From contig JBAYQE010000003.1 in the NCBI GenBank assembly GCA_041677345.1, positions 1 to 64,000 of the forward strand: 64,000 nucleotides of DNA, written 5' to 3'. Source of the stretch: JALOAT01 sp041677345. GTDB taxonomy: Bacteria > Pseudomonadota > Gammaproteobacteria > Thiohalomonadales > Thiohalomonadaceae. Below, piece by piece: positions 7,813-17,785 of the stretch (its first letter is position 1; every line of letters starts with the position of its first letter). Made by a program: the position numbers and the translations under genes. The notes below the pieces were generated by a model, which ran no database searches, was not told the origin of the DNA, and worked only from the letters and a program-made list of their open reading frames with translations.

Positions 7813-10800
7813 TTACGCTGCCTGCACGGCGGTACCCGGCGCCCGTTCCGGGTGGAACCAGCGGTAGACGATGGGCACCAGCATCAGGGTGACGAACAGG
7901 GAGAGACTCAGGCCGCCCACCATGGCCACCGCGAGGGGTTGCAGCATCTCCGCGCCTTCACCCCAGCCCAGCGCCAGGGGCAGCATGCCCATGACTGTGG
8001 TGAGGGTGGTCATCATGACAGGGCGCAGGCGCAGGCGTGCCGCTTCCACGATGGCGGCATCGCGAGAAAGCCCGCGGGCGCGGGCCAGTTCCACGTACTC
8101 CACCAGCACGATGGCGTTGTTCACCACGATGCCGGACAGCATGATGAGACCGAGCCACACCGGCATGGACAGGGGCAGGCCGGTCACCACCAGGCTGAGT
8201 GCCACCCCAGCCGCCGCGAAGGGCACGCACAGCAGGATCACAAACGGGTTGCGCAGCGACTCGTATTGCACCGCCAGTACCACGAACACCAGGAAAATCG
8301 CCAAACCGAGCAGAACACGACCCAATGCGGCGCCTTCCTGCAGGGCCTCCACGCCGCCACCGTCGTAAAGGGCATAGCCGGGCGGCAGGACAAGGTCGGC
8401 GAGGCGTGCCTTGATGGCCTTGTTGGCGCTGGCCAGGTCCAGGTCTCCGCCCAACGTGGCAGATATCTCCACGATGCGCCGCTGGCCGTCACGCATGATC
8501 TCCGCGGGTGATACCCCGAGCACGATATCCGCCACCTCGCCGAGGCGGATGGCCCGGCCATCCACATGCGTGGCGACGATCACCTGCTCGATGGCGAGCG
8601 GCGAGGTGACATCCCCGCGCGGTAGGCGCAGGCGCACGTCAAAGCTGCGATCCCCTTCGAAGAGCTCGGTGACCTCCTCACCGTCCAGGGCGCGGCGCAC
8701 GGCGAGGCCGACCGACTGCGGATCCAGTCCCAGTGCCGCGGCACGCGCGCGATCCACCACCACGTTCAATTCCTGGCGTCGTTCCTCCGCGGAATGGGTC
8801 AGATTGGTGAGCCCCGGGATCCCGCGCAGTCGCACCACGGCCTCATCGGCGATCGCAGCAAGGCGCTCGAGATCGGGACCTTGCACACGCACGCTGATAT
8901 CGTCGTCACCGCGCCCTACCCGGATGCCGCGGATCCCGCGCTGGCGCATGCGCACCTCCATGCCGGCGAATTCATGTTCCGCGATCCGCTGCTGCATGCG
9001 CAGGATCCACTGCTCGGCCGTAATGGCACGCTGCTCACGCGGGACCAGCTGCACGCTGAGTGAGCTGCGGTTGCTGCGCTCCACCTGGTTGCGACCGAAC
9101 ACGTACCCGCCCACGGTGGCGAATACGGTGTGTACCTCGGGCTGGGCACGGAACAGCGCTTCGAGGATGCTGACGCGCCGGTCCATGTCGGCGAGATCAA
9201 TGCCCGGATCGGCATCGATGCTCACGGAGATCTCGCCGGTATCCAACTGTGGCAGGAAGTCCTGCTTGCCGTGAACGAACAGGCGCACGCTGGCCCCGAG
9301 GGCAGCGATGAGCACCACCACCACAACGATGCGCAAGGCCCGGCGCGTGAGCAGTACGCCTACCATGGCACCGTAGCGATCCTGCAGCCAGCGGACCAGG
9401 CGATCGGCCGGGGCCCGTTGTTCGCGCTGTACACGCACGTGCACGCCCCAGGCCGGCACCAGGGTGATGGCCACCATCAGCGACGCCACAATGGCGGCCG
9501 AGATGGTAAAGATGAGTTCGCGGAACAGCAGCCCCACCAGACCGCCAATGAACAGGAACGGCAGCACCGCGGCGAGATTGGTGCTGGTGGAGGCCACGAT
9601 GGCGCTGGTGATTTCCGCGGCGGCAGTGGTGCCGGCGGTCACGGGCTCTTCACCCTTGCGCTGGTGGCGGTAAACGTTCTCCAGCATGACGATGGTGTTG
9701 TCCACCAACATGCCGATGCCCAGGGCCAGGCCACCCAAAGTCATGATATTGAAGGTGAGCCCGCCCAGATCCATGAGCGTGAAGGTGACCATCACAGCAA
9801 TGGGTATGGCGGAGCCGATGATGAGGGTACGCCGCAGGTCGCCCAGGAACACATACACCACCAGCATGGCCAGCACCATGCCGCTCAGGGCGGCGCCCGT
9901 GGCGTTGTCGAGGGCACTGCGCACGTACACGGCCTGGTCGGCCACCGGCATGACTTCCACGTCATCCGGGATGAGCCGCTGGGTACGCAGCCACTCGAGG
10001 CGGGCGTTCACTGCGTCGACCACGTCCACGGTGTTGGCGTTCGGCTGCTTTTGCAGCGAGATCTTCACGCCGGGCACGTTGTCGAGGCGCACCAGCACGC
10101 GCTGGTCCGCGTGGGTGTCACGGATGTCGCACAGTTCGCCCAACGCCACCGTGGTACCGTCGGCCAGGCGCAGCGGGAGGTTGCGAATGTCGTCCACCGA
10201 GGCGAAACGGCCGGTGGTACGCCCGCTCAGCTCGCGCCCCGGCAAGGTCAGGCGCCCCACCGCGGTCTCGCTGTTGCCCTCTCGCAGCGCACGTACCACA
10301 TCCTCGAGGGCGAGCCCCATGGCGGCGAGGCGCTGCTGATCTGGTAGCACGTGGATCTCCCGTTCCACGCCGCCACCCACCTCCACGGCTGCTACGCCGG
10401 GCAGGTTCAGGAACTGCTTGGAGAAATCGTAATCCACCCAGGTGCGCAGCGCCGCCGGGTCGCGCAAGGGCGAGCTCACCACGAACTCAATCACGGCGAT
10501 CTGCGAAGGATCGCGCTTGAAGATGGTGGGTGGATCAATGGTATCGGGCAACAGGCGGCGGGCGCGGTCCAGGCGGGTACTGGCATCGCGCAATGCCACA
10601 TCGATGTCGGTACCGTACGCAAACGACAGATCGACGCTGCTTCGCCCTTCACTGCTGCTCGATTGGATGGCGATGCTGTCCTCGGTGACCGCGAGTTGCT
10701 CTTCGAGGTGACGCGTCACCTGGTCTTCCATGATGCGCGCGGGAACGCCCGGATCGGCGACACGCACGGCGATCTCCGGATAAATGATGTTGGGCAGCAG

Positions 10801-10926
10801 ATCGACCGAGAGGCGCGCGAAAGCAAAAACGCCAAGCACCACCACCGCCAGGGCGATCATACTCACGCCCACCGGGTGGTTAATGGACCAGGTTGCCAGC
10901 CCGCCGCCGCGGCCGTCGCCTTTCAT
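7813..10926 (-). CDS. RND-family efflux pump, inner-membrane subunit
   Basis: A 1037-residue resistance-nodulation-division transporter that should export substrates with proton drive, with the adaptor encoded upstream. It has the family plan: one N-terminal membrane helix (about 15-35), two large periplasmic loops, and two six-helix bundles. The helix 4 motif reads LVDNTIVMLEN (D409, N410), where AcrB has two aspartates. The helix 10 motif reads VVNNAIVLVEY, where AcrB has lysine 940. The arginine and threonine of helix 11 (RLRPVMMTTL) are kept. The proton relay therefore differs from AcrB. The start overlaps the adaptor stop by 4 bp. No outer-membrane channel gene is nearby. The substrate is unknown. 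Confidence 0.93.
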   Translation of the reverse strand: MKGDGRGGGLATWSINHPVGVSMIALAVVVLGVFAFARLSVDLLPNIIYPEIAVRVADPGVPARIMEDQVTRHLEEQLAVTEDSIAIQSSSSEGRSSVDLSFAYGTDIDVALRDASTRLDRARRLLPDTIDPPTIFKRDPSQIAVIEFVVSSPLRDPAALRTWVDYDFSKQFLNLPGVAAVEVGGGVEREIHVLPDQQRLAAMGLALEDVVRALREGNSETAVGRLTLPGRELSGRTTGRFASVDDIRNLPLRLADGTTVALGELCDIRDTHADQRVLVRLDNVPGVKISLQKQPNANTVDVVDAVNARLEWLRTQRLIPDDVEVMPVADQAVYVRSALDNATGAALSGMVLAMLVVYVFLGDLRRTLIIGSAIPIAVMVTFTLMDLGGLTFNIMTLGGLALGIGMLVDNTIVMLENVYRHQRKGEEPVTAGTTAAAEITSAIVASTSTNLAAVLPFLFIGGLVGLLFRELIFTISAAIVASLMVAITLVPAWGVHVRVQREQRAPADRLVRWLQDRYGAMVGVLLTRRALRIVVVVVLIAALGASVRLFVHGKQDFLPQLDTGEISVSIDADPGIDLADMDRRVSILEALFRAQPEVHTVFATVGGYVFGRNQVERSNRSSLSVQLVPREQRAITAEQWILRMQQRIAEHEFAGMEVRMRQRGIRGIRVGRGDDDISVRVQGPDLERLAAIADEAVVRLRGIPGLTNLTHSAEERRQELNVVVDRARAAALGLDPQSVGLAVRRALDGEEVTELFEGDRSFDVRLRLPRGDVTSPLAIEQVIVATHVDGRAIRLGEVADIVLGVSPAEIMRDGQRRIVEISATLGGDLDLASANKAIKARLADLVLPPGYALYDGGGVEALQEGAALGRVLLGLAIFLVFVVLAVQYESLRNPFVILLCVPFAAAGVALSLVVTGLPLSMPVWLGLIMLSGIVVNNAIVLVEYVELARARGLSRDAAIVEAARLRLRPVMMTTLTTVMGMLPLALGWGEGAEMLQPLAVAMVGGLSLSLFVTLMLVPIVYRWFHPERAPGTAVQAA

Positions 10927-11957
10927 GGGGATGCCACCACCTTCACGGCCTTGCCATCGGTGAGATTGAGGAAGCCGCGCACCACCACGAGGTCACCCTC
11001 GGTAAGCCCGGAGACGATCTCCACCGATTCACCCAATTGCAGACCGCTCGCCACCGGGGCGCGGCGTACCACCTGTTCCACGATGCGGAACACGAATTCC
11101 CCCTCGGCGTCGCGCTGCAGTGCTGCAAACGGCACCGTGAGGCGCTCGGCCCTGCGGACGTGGATATGCAGGCGCGCCAGTTGCCCAGGCCCGGCACCTG
11201 GCGGGGCCGGATCCAGAGCCACCTCCACCATGCCCTGACGTGTGGCAGGGTCCACGTTGGGATGGATACGCAGGACCTTTCCCTGTAGCCGGCGTGCACC
11301 CAGGGCATCGATGCGCATGTCGACCGGGTCACCCACTTTCAGGTCCGGCAGCAGCAGTTCGGATACAGGGACCTCGGTCACCAGGCTTTCCGGATCGGTA
11401 AGGGTCAGCACATGCCCGAAGCGCTGCACCACATCACCGGGTTCCACCAGGCGGGCACTTATCACGCCCGCGAACGGTGCAGTGACGCGTGTGAAACCCA
11501 GGCGTACCCGCAACAATTCTGCCTCGGCCTTCGCGATCTCGGCGCTGGCGCGTGCGCGGCTGAGTTCATCCTCTGACGCCAGGCCTTTCGCCTGGAGGCG
11601 TTCGATGCGTTTCAGGTTGTCTTCGTCCTGGCGTAATTGCGCCTCGGCCTTGCGCAGTTCGGCTGCAAGCAGGACATCATCCAGGCGCGCCAGCAAGGCG
11701 CCCTTGCTCACGCGGTCACCAGCGTGATGGGGCAACTCCAGGAGGCGCCCCTCTTCGCGCATCAACACCCGGATCTCACGCAACGCGCGCAAGGTGCCTA
11801 TGCGCTCCAGCGTGGCGCCATGGGTACCCCGGTTCACCTGGGCAGCCTCCACGAGATGCAGGCGTTCAGGACGGTCCTTCGCGGCAGGCGGTTGCTGGCC
11901 GCAGCCCACCAGCACCAGCAGGGCGACCGCCAAGCCGGACTTCAAGAGAGTAGACAT
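10923..11957 (-). CDS. RND efflux periplasmic adaptor lipoprotein
   Basis: This 344-residue membrane fusion protein should bridge the RND pump and an outer-membrane channel. I start it at the ATG at 11955-11957, because the sequence then opens with a lipoprotein signal peptide ending in the lipobox LVGC at Cys19. The order is a biotinyl-lipoyl half-domain, a coiled-coil hairpin (about 95-150), the second lipoyl half (TAPFAGVISARLVEPGDVV), a beta-barrel and a membrane-proximal domain. It is first in a two-gene leftward operon with the pump. Confidence 0.92.
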   Translation of the reverse strand: MSTLLKSGLAVALLVLVGCGQQPPAAKDRPERLHLVEAAQVNRGTHGATLERIGTLRALREIRVLMREEGRLLELPHHAGDRVSKGALLARLDDVLLAAELRKAEAQLRQDEDNLKRIERLQAKGLASEDELSRARASAEIAKAEAELLRVRLGFTRVTAPFAGVISARLVEPGDVVQRFGHVLTLTDPESLVTEVPVSELLLPDLKVGDPVDMRIDALGARRLQGKVLRIHPNVDPATRQGMVEVALDPAPPGAGPGQLARLHIHVRRAERLTVPFAALQRDAEGEFVFRIVEQVVRRAPVASGLQLGESVEIVSGLTEGDLVVVRGFLNLTDGKAVKVVASP

Positions 11958-12069
11958 GGATGTACGGTTCTCAGCTGCGTGGGAGTTGCAACGGCAGAGT
12001 GGAGGCGGCACCATCGGAGCTGCAAACAGGAAGTAACTGACAAGTTTATAAGGATAAGCTGAATCCACC

Positions 12070-12879
12070 ATGAAAGCCTTCTCGTTTTTCGCTTTCGTGC
12101 TGTTTGTGGCTTCGACCGGTCATGTGACAGCCAAGGATACTCTCATGTTCGCCACGGCGCCGACGGAACAGTCGCACGAGGTGAACACCGTTTACCAGCC
12201 CATTCTCGATCTCATCGCCAAGGCGAGCGGCAAGAACGTCGTCATGGAATCCGCAGTGAATTACGTGGAATACACCAACCGCATGCGCGAGGGTGCATAC
12301 GATTTGGTGTTCGATGGGCCGCATCTGGTGAGCTGGCGCATGGAACGGCTGGGCCATGTGCCGCTGGTGCGCCTGCCGGGAAAGATTCAAATCGTGGTTG
12401 CCGTACGCGACGAGGACGGCAGCCCCCAATCACTCGAGGAGCTCGCGGCGGGGCGTCGCGTGTGCACCTTCCCGTCGCCCAACATGCTGGCGATGGCCTT
12501 CCTGAGTTACTACCCCAACCCGGTGCGTCAACCCGACCTCGTCCCCGTGAAGGGCCTGCCCGCACTGGTGAGCTGTCTGCGCGAAGGGCGTGGCGAGGCC
12601 GCCGTGCTGCGCCAGGAACCCTGGGACACGCTCGACAAGACGGGCCTCAGGGCGTTGCCCGTGCCGGTGCACGGCTATCCCGAGCGGACCCTCAGCATTT
12701 CGTCGGAGGTCGAGCCCGAAATCCGAGCCAGGATCACTGAAGCCCTGGTCGCCGAGGAGGGTACGCAGGCCGCCGCCCGCCTGCTCAGGGCCTTCAAGCA
12801 CGAACGCTTCGTGACGGCGGACCCGGCGGAATACGAAGGCATGAGTGACCTGCTCGCACCACTGTGGGGTTTCGACTGA
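12070..12879 (+). CDS. PhnD/SsuA-like periplasmic substrate-binding protein
   Basis: A 269-residue exported binding protein with an N-terminal signal peptide (hydrophobic to about residue 20, likely cut after VTA) and the type 2 periplasmic-binding fold of the PhnD family. Segments such as PILDLIAKASGKNV and YDLVFDGPHLVSW match phosphonate/phosphite-binding proteins and related orphans. No ABC permease or ATPase is adjacent, so it may sense or deliver a ligand to a distant system. The stop overlaps the next gene by one base. The ligand is unknown. Confidence 0.8.
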   Translation: MKAFSFFAFVLFVASTGHVTAKDTLMFATAPTEQSHEVNTVYQPILDLIAKASGKNVVMESAVNYVEYTNRMREGAYDLVFDGPHLVSWRMERLGHVPLVRLPGKIQIVVAVRDEDGSPQSLEELAAGRRVCTFPSPNMLAMAFLSYYPNPVRQPDLVPVKGLPALVSCLREGRGEAAVLRQEPWDTLDKTGLRALPVPVHGYPERTLSISSEVEPEIRARITEALVAEEGTQAAARLLRAFKHERFVTADPAEYEGMSDLLAPLWGFD

Positions 12880-13328
12880 TGGGCCGTGACGTCGTCGCCC
12901 AGATCGTGATCCATGCGCCGGCGGAACGCCTGTGGCAGACGATCTGCGATTTTCCTTCCTATCCCGCATGGAATCCCTTCCTGCGGGAAGTGCGCGGGAC
13001 CCTCGGTCAAGGCGAACACCTGATCATCACCCACCACCTGCCGGGTGCCTCCCCGTGGCAGGAGCACATGCGCATCACGCGCATCCACGAGGAACGCGAG
13101 ATCGCCTGGGCTGGACACCGGTTCTTTCCCGGCATCCTGAGCGGTGAACACGCCTTGTTGCTCGTTCCGCTGGATGAACACCGCACCCAGGTCGTGCAGC
13201 GGAAGCGCTATTCGGGCCTGCTCTGTGCCTTGGCCTGGCCTTCGATCCGCAAACGGACGCGCCGCGGCCTGATGATGACCAACGTGGCCCTCAAGTCTCA
13301 CGTCGAAGGACGACAACAACACACCTGA
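12879..13328 (+). CDS. SRPBCC (START/Bet v1-like) domain protein
   Basis: The 149-residue protein opens with a beta-strand, a helix and DFPSYPAWNPFLREVRG, the usual entrance of polyketide-cyclase-like SRPBCC proteins, which bind hydrophobic ligands in a deep pocket. There is no signal peptide, so it is cytoplasmic. The ATG overlaps the upstream stop (TGATG), implying translation with the PhnD-like gene. A functional link between the two is only inferred from this. Confidence 0.8.
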   Translation: MGRDVVAQIVIHAPAERLWQTICDFPSYPAWNPFLREVRGTLGQGEHLIITHHLPGASPWQEHMRITRIHEEREIAWAGHRFFPGILSGEHALLLVPLDEHRTQVVQRKRYSGLLCALAWPSIRKRTRRGLMMTNVALKSHVEGRQQHT

Positions 13329-13462
13329 GCACGGCCCTTGAAAACCTCGCCCGAAAGACAGCGAGGTCCTTCAGCGCCTGCATGGTGAGCTGAAGCACGC
13401 TGGGAAAGCGATGGTGACCTGACAGGGAACGCTGCCCACCCGGGGCACGCGCTCGCCCACAT

Positions 13463-15133
13463 TCAAGCCTCTGCCGACTCCTCTTCGGTCAGGCCATCGA
13501 GCGCCACGGGGCTCAGCCCCAGCAGCGTGGTAGCCTCGTCCTCGGGCAGGGTGCCTACCGCGCGTAACTTGCGATCGATGGCACGACGGCGCACCGCCAC
13601 CTCGTCGATGCTCTTCGAGGCCTCCTGCAGCTTCTTGTGTACCTTGTCGAGCACCACGCCGTACTTGCCAAACTCGGACTTGACCGCCTCGAGCACCTGC
13701 CATACCTCGCTGGACCGCTTCTGAATGGCGAGTGTGCGGAAGCCCATTTGCAATGCATTGAGCGTCGCCGCGAGCGTGGTGGGTCCCGCCAGGCTCACGC
13801 GGCATTCCCGTTGAATCTGCTCCACGAGGCCGGGCCGGCGCAGCAGCTCCGCATAGAGCCCTTCCGTCGGCAGGAAGAGGATGGCGAAATCGGTGGTGTG
13901 GGGCGGATTGATGTACTTGTCGCGGATCTCCTTGGCAAACGCGCGTACGCGTTGCTCAAGCTGCTTCCCAGCCGTTTCGAGGGCCTCGGTGTCGGCGCGA
14001 TCGGCCGCGAGCATCAGGCGCTCATAGTCCTCCTGGGGGAACTTGGCATCGATAGGCAGGAGGACCTCCGACTCACCGTCATCCCGGCCGGGCAAGCGGA
14101 TCGCGTACTCCACCCGTTCGAGGCTGCCCGGCCGGCACACGGCGTCGCGCTTGTATTGCTCGGGCGTGAGGATCTGTTCAAGCAGACTGCCGAGCTGCAC
14201 CTCGCCCCACGTGCCACGTGCCTTCACATTGGTCAGCACACGCTTCAGGTCACCCACTCCCGTGGCGAGGGACTGCATCTCGCCGAGGCCCTTGTGCACC
14301 TGTTCCAGACGTTCGCTGACCAGCTTGAACGACTCACCGAGGCGCTTCTCCAGGGTCCCCTGCAACTGCTCATCCACGGTCTTGCGGATGGTCTCGAGCT
14401 TCTCACCGTTTTCCTGGCGCAGCACATCGAGGCGTGCCTCGACGGTCTTGCGCAGCCCCTCCTGAGCCTGCTCGTGCTTCTGCGTGAGGGCGGCAATCTC
14501 CTTCGCCACCTGCTCCAGCCGCTCCTTCTGCGTCGTGGAGCTGAGATTGATGTTGCCGATCAGGGTCTCGTTGAGGTGTTTGAGCGTGTTCGTTACCTCT
14601 TCGCGCAGGCCCTTGGCGGAGAGCGAGGCGTCGGTACGCATCTCTCCGAGCTTCGCCTCCAGCGCCTTGCGCAACGCCGCCTGTTCGTCGCCCTGCCGCT
14701 GGGTCAAGGCGCCGATCTCCTTAGCTACGGCCTCCAGCCTCTCGCGCTGGAGATCCCCAAGGCGCGTGATGTTCTCACCGATGCCCGCACCGAGTCGGGC
14801 AAGGTTGTTGTGTACTTCCTCGCGCAGTGCGCGCTGGCCTTCTGCGGTGATCTTGCCGAGTGCTGAGAGTTTGTCATCGATGAGGGTCTGCACCCGGGCG
14901 TGGGCGCTGGCGAGTTCATCGCGCAACTCCTTCGCGCGGGATACCGCCTCATCGCGGTTGCGCGCGGATTCCTCGCGCATGAGGCGCTCGAAGCGTTCAC
15001 CGGCGGCGGCCAGCTCGGCGAGCCTGGGAGCGATCTCGGTAGCAGGTCCCGCCTTCTGGCGAAGCATCAGCACGGTCACCATGATGAGGGCGCCGACGGA
15101 ACTCGCCACGGATACCCATACCAGTACATCCAT
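13463..15133 (-). CDS. rmuC: RmuC family DNA recombination protein
   Basis: RmuC proteins are predicted nucleases that limit DNA rearrangement at inverted repeats. The 556-residue protein starts with a membrane-anchor helix (about 3-20), then a long coiled coil (about 40-270), then the conserved RmuC domain with TWGEVQLGSLLEQILTPEQY and LPIDAKFPQEDYERL. I chose the ATG at 15131-15133 because a GGAGAGGAG site precedes it; longer frames add unrelated sequence. Its presence beside a genome rich in inverted repeats is notable but may be chance. Confidence 0.93.
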   Translation of the reverse strand: MDVLVWVSVASSVGALIMVTVLMLRQKAGPATEIAPRLAELAAAGERFERLMREESARNRDEAVSRAKELRDELASAHARVQTLIDDKLSALGKITAEGQRALREEVHNNLARLGAGIGENITRLGDLQRERLEAVAKEIGALTQRQGDEQAALRKALEAKLGEMRTDASLSAKGLREEVTNTLKHLNETLIGNINLSSTTQKERLEQVAKEIAALTQKHEQAQEGLRKTVEARLDVLRQENGEKLETIRKTVDEQLQGTLEKRLGESFKLVSERLEQVHKGLGEMQSLATGVGDLKRVLTNVKARGTWGEVQLGSLLEQILTPEQYKRDAVCRPGSLERVEYAIRLPGRDDGESEVLLPIDAKFPQEDYERLMLAADRADTEALETAGKQLEQRVRAFAKEIRDKYINPPHTTDFAILFLPTEGLYAELLRRPGLVEQIQRECRVSLAGPTTLAATLNALQMGFRTLAIQKRSSEVWQVLEAVKSEFGKYGVVLDKVHKKLQEASKSIDEVAVRRRAIDRKLRAVGTLPEDEATTLLGLSPVALDGLTEEESAEA

Positions 15134-15445
15134 CGTGCTCTCCTCTCCTGCTCGTCGCCTGTGGGCCCATCCCGGCACTGCAGTGCACTCCGCACCCACA
15201 CGCGCCGGAAACGGCTTCCATGATACCGCGCTGGCCATCGCCAGGTTGGAGCGAGATTTCCATCGCCGGCGGGTCGCACGCATCGATCACGCGGACCGTA
15301 GAACGGAGAACGAAGGGCGGGCGATGCGGAACACGGGCCGGCGGGACAGACGCTCCGGAGCGGAGACACGGTCCATGGTCCCACCAGCGGTCCCCCACGG
15401 GACCGGTACGGGTGACGTGCGGCCAAGGACTTACAGAGGCTTACA
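15134..15445. other. Intergenic region between rmuC and the tRNA
   Basis: These 312 bases hold no supported gene. A short perfect hairpin, GGTCCC-CCAC-GGGACC at 15389-15404, lies about 40 nt beyond the 3' end of the tRNA and could aid its termination, but it has no T-run. The rmuC ribosome site is at the left end. Confidence 0.4.
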
Positions 15446-15521
15446 TGGTGGGCCCACCAGGACTCGAACCTGGAACCAAGGGATTATGAGTCCCCTGCTC
15501 TGACCATTGAGCTATAGGCCC
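15446..15521 (-). tRNA. ileX: tRNA-Ile (CAU anticodon, lysidine type)
   Basis: The 76-nt minus-strand sequence folds as a full cloverleaf: acceptor GGGCCTA pairs with TGGGCCC, the D arm reads AGCTCAATGGTCAGAGC, the anticodon loop is CTCATAA, and the T arm is CCAGG-TTCGAGT-CCTGG. CCA is encoded. The CAU anticodon alone would suggest methionine. The anticodon arm and overall sequence match tRNA-Ile2, whose C34 is changed to lysidine by TilS so that it reads AUA. E. coli also has ileX next to rpoD. It is not initiator tRNA because the first pair G-C is intact. Confidence 0.9.
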
Positions 15522-15530
15522 TGAAACGAA

Positions 15531-15555
15531 AGCGCCCGGGCTTGGCCCGGGCGCT
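15531..15555 (-). terminator. Rho-independent terminator of rpoD
   Basis: An 11-bp GC-rich stem (15531-15541 with 15545-15555) and a 3-nt loop are followed, in the leftward direction of rpoD, by TTTCGTTT. It lies 27 nt after the rpoD stop and just before the tRNA. Confidence 0.75.
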
Positions 15556-15582
15556 TGAGTATACCCGCTGGCGCGGGAGGAA

Positions 15583-17453
<1,871 letters not shown>

Positions 17454-17457
<4 letters not shown>

Positions 17458-17606
17458 CTCGGCGTTACTCGCGGTGGTACGGCCCGGTGGCCAAAAAGAT
17501 CGCAATAGTATAGACGACCCCTGCCAGTTTGCGAGGCAAAGGCCATGGAATTCGCTATGGTCGTTTCGCGGACGACAGCTAACCGCATGTCCGACAGTGT
17601 TTTCAT
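17454..17606 (-). CDS. Possible leader ORF overlapping the rpoD start (doubtful)
   Basis: A 50-codon frame begins at an ATG (17604-17606) preceded by an AGGAG site about 7 nt away, and its TGA overlaps the first rpoD ATG as ATGA. rpoD has no good ribosome site of its own, so translational coupling is conceivable. Against a real protein, third-position GC is only about 55 percent, well below its neighbours, and I recognise no family. A -10-like TATACT (17507-17512) inside it could also start rpoD transcripts that skip it. Confidence 0.25.
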
Positions 17607-17785
17607 GAGGCGCTCCTGCCCGGCACCGCGGTGCCGGCCGCATGCGTGCCGGTAGTTAGATGCGGGCACTTTCGCGTCAGTTCAATGAAAAACCGGCCAA
17701 TATTTTTTTCGGCATGAACCACGTCGCGGTTGAGCCGGGGCTGCACAAATGTCGACGCCGGCACATTTTCCACCGATTGGCGCGC
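17458..17785. other. Region between dnaG and rpoD
   Basis: This 328-bp gap holds an 18-bp perfect palindrome, CCGGCACCGCGGTGCCGG, at 17621-17638, a doubtful 50-codon leader ORF right after it, and a -10-like TATACT at 17507-17512 about 50 nt before rpoD. A T-run beside a short stem near 17690-17710 could weakly terminate dnaG transcripts. rpoD probably has its own promoter here in addition to readthrough from rpsU. Confidence 0.45.

Noticed and set aside
9130..10347. 405-codon plus-strand frame
   Set aside because: It is antisense to the RND pump gene, with a histidine- and glycine-rich sequence typical of shadow frames.
13329..13462. Possible small RNA between the SRPBCC gene and rmuC
   Set aside because: The gap has no clear promoter and no terminator hairpin with a T-run.
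15446..15521. tRNA-Met
   Set aside because: The CAU anticodon fits methionine, but the anticodon arm, acceptor stem and position next to rpoD match tRNA-Ile2, which is modified to read AUA.
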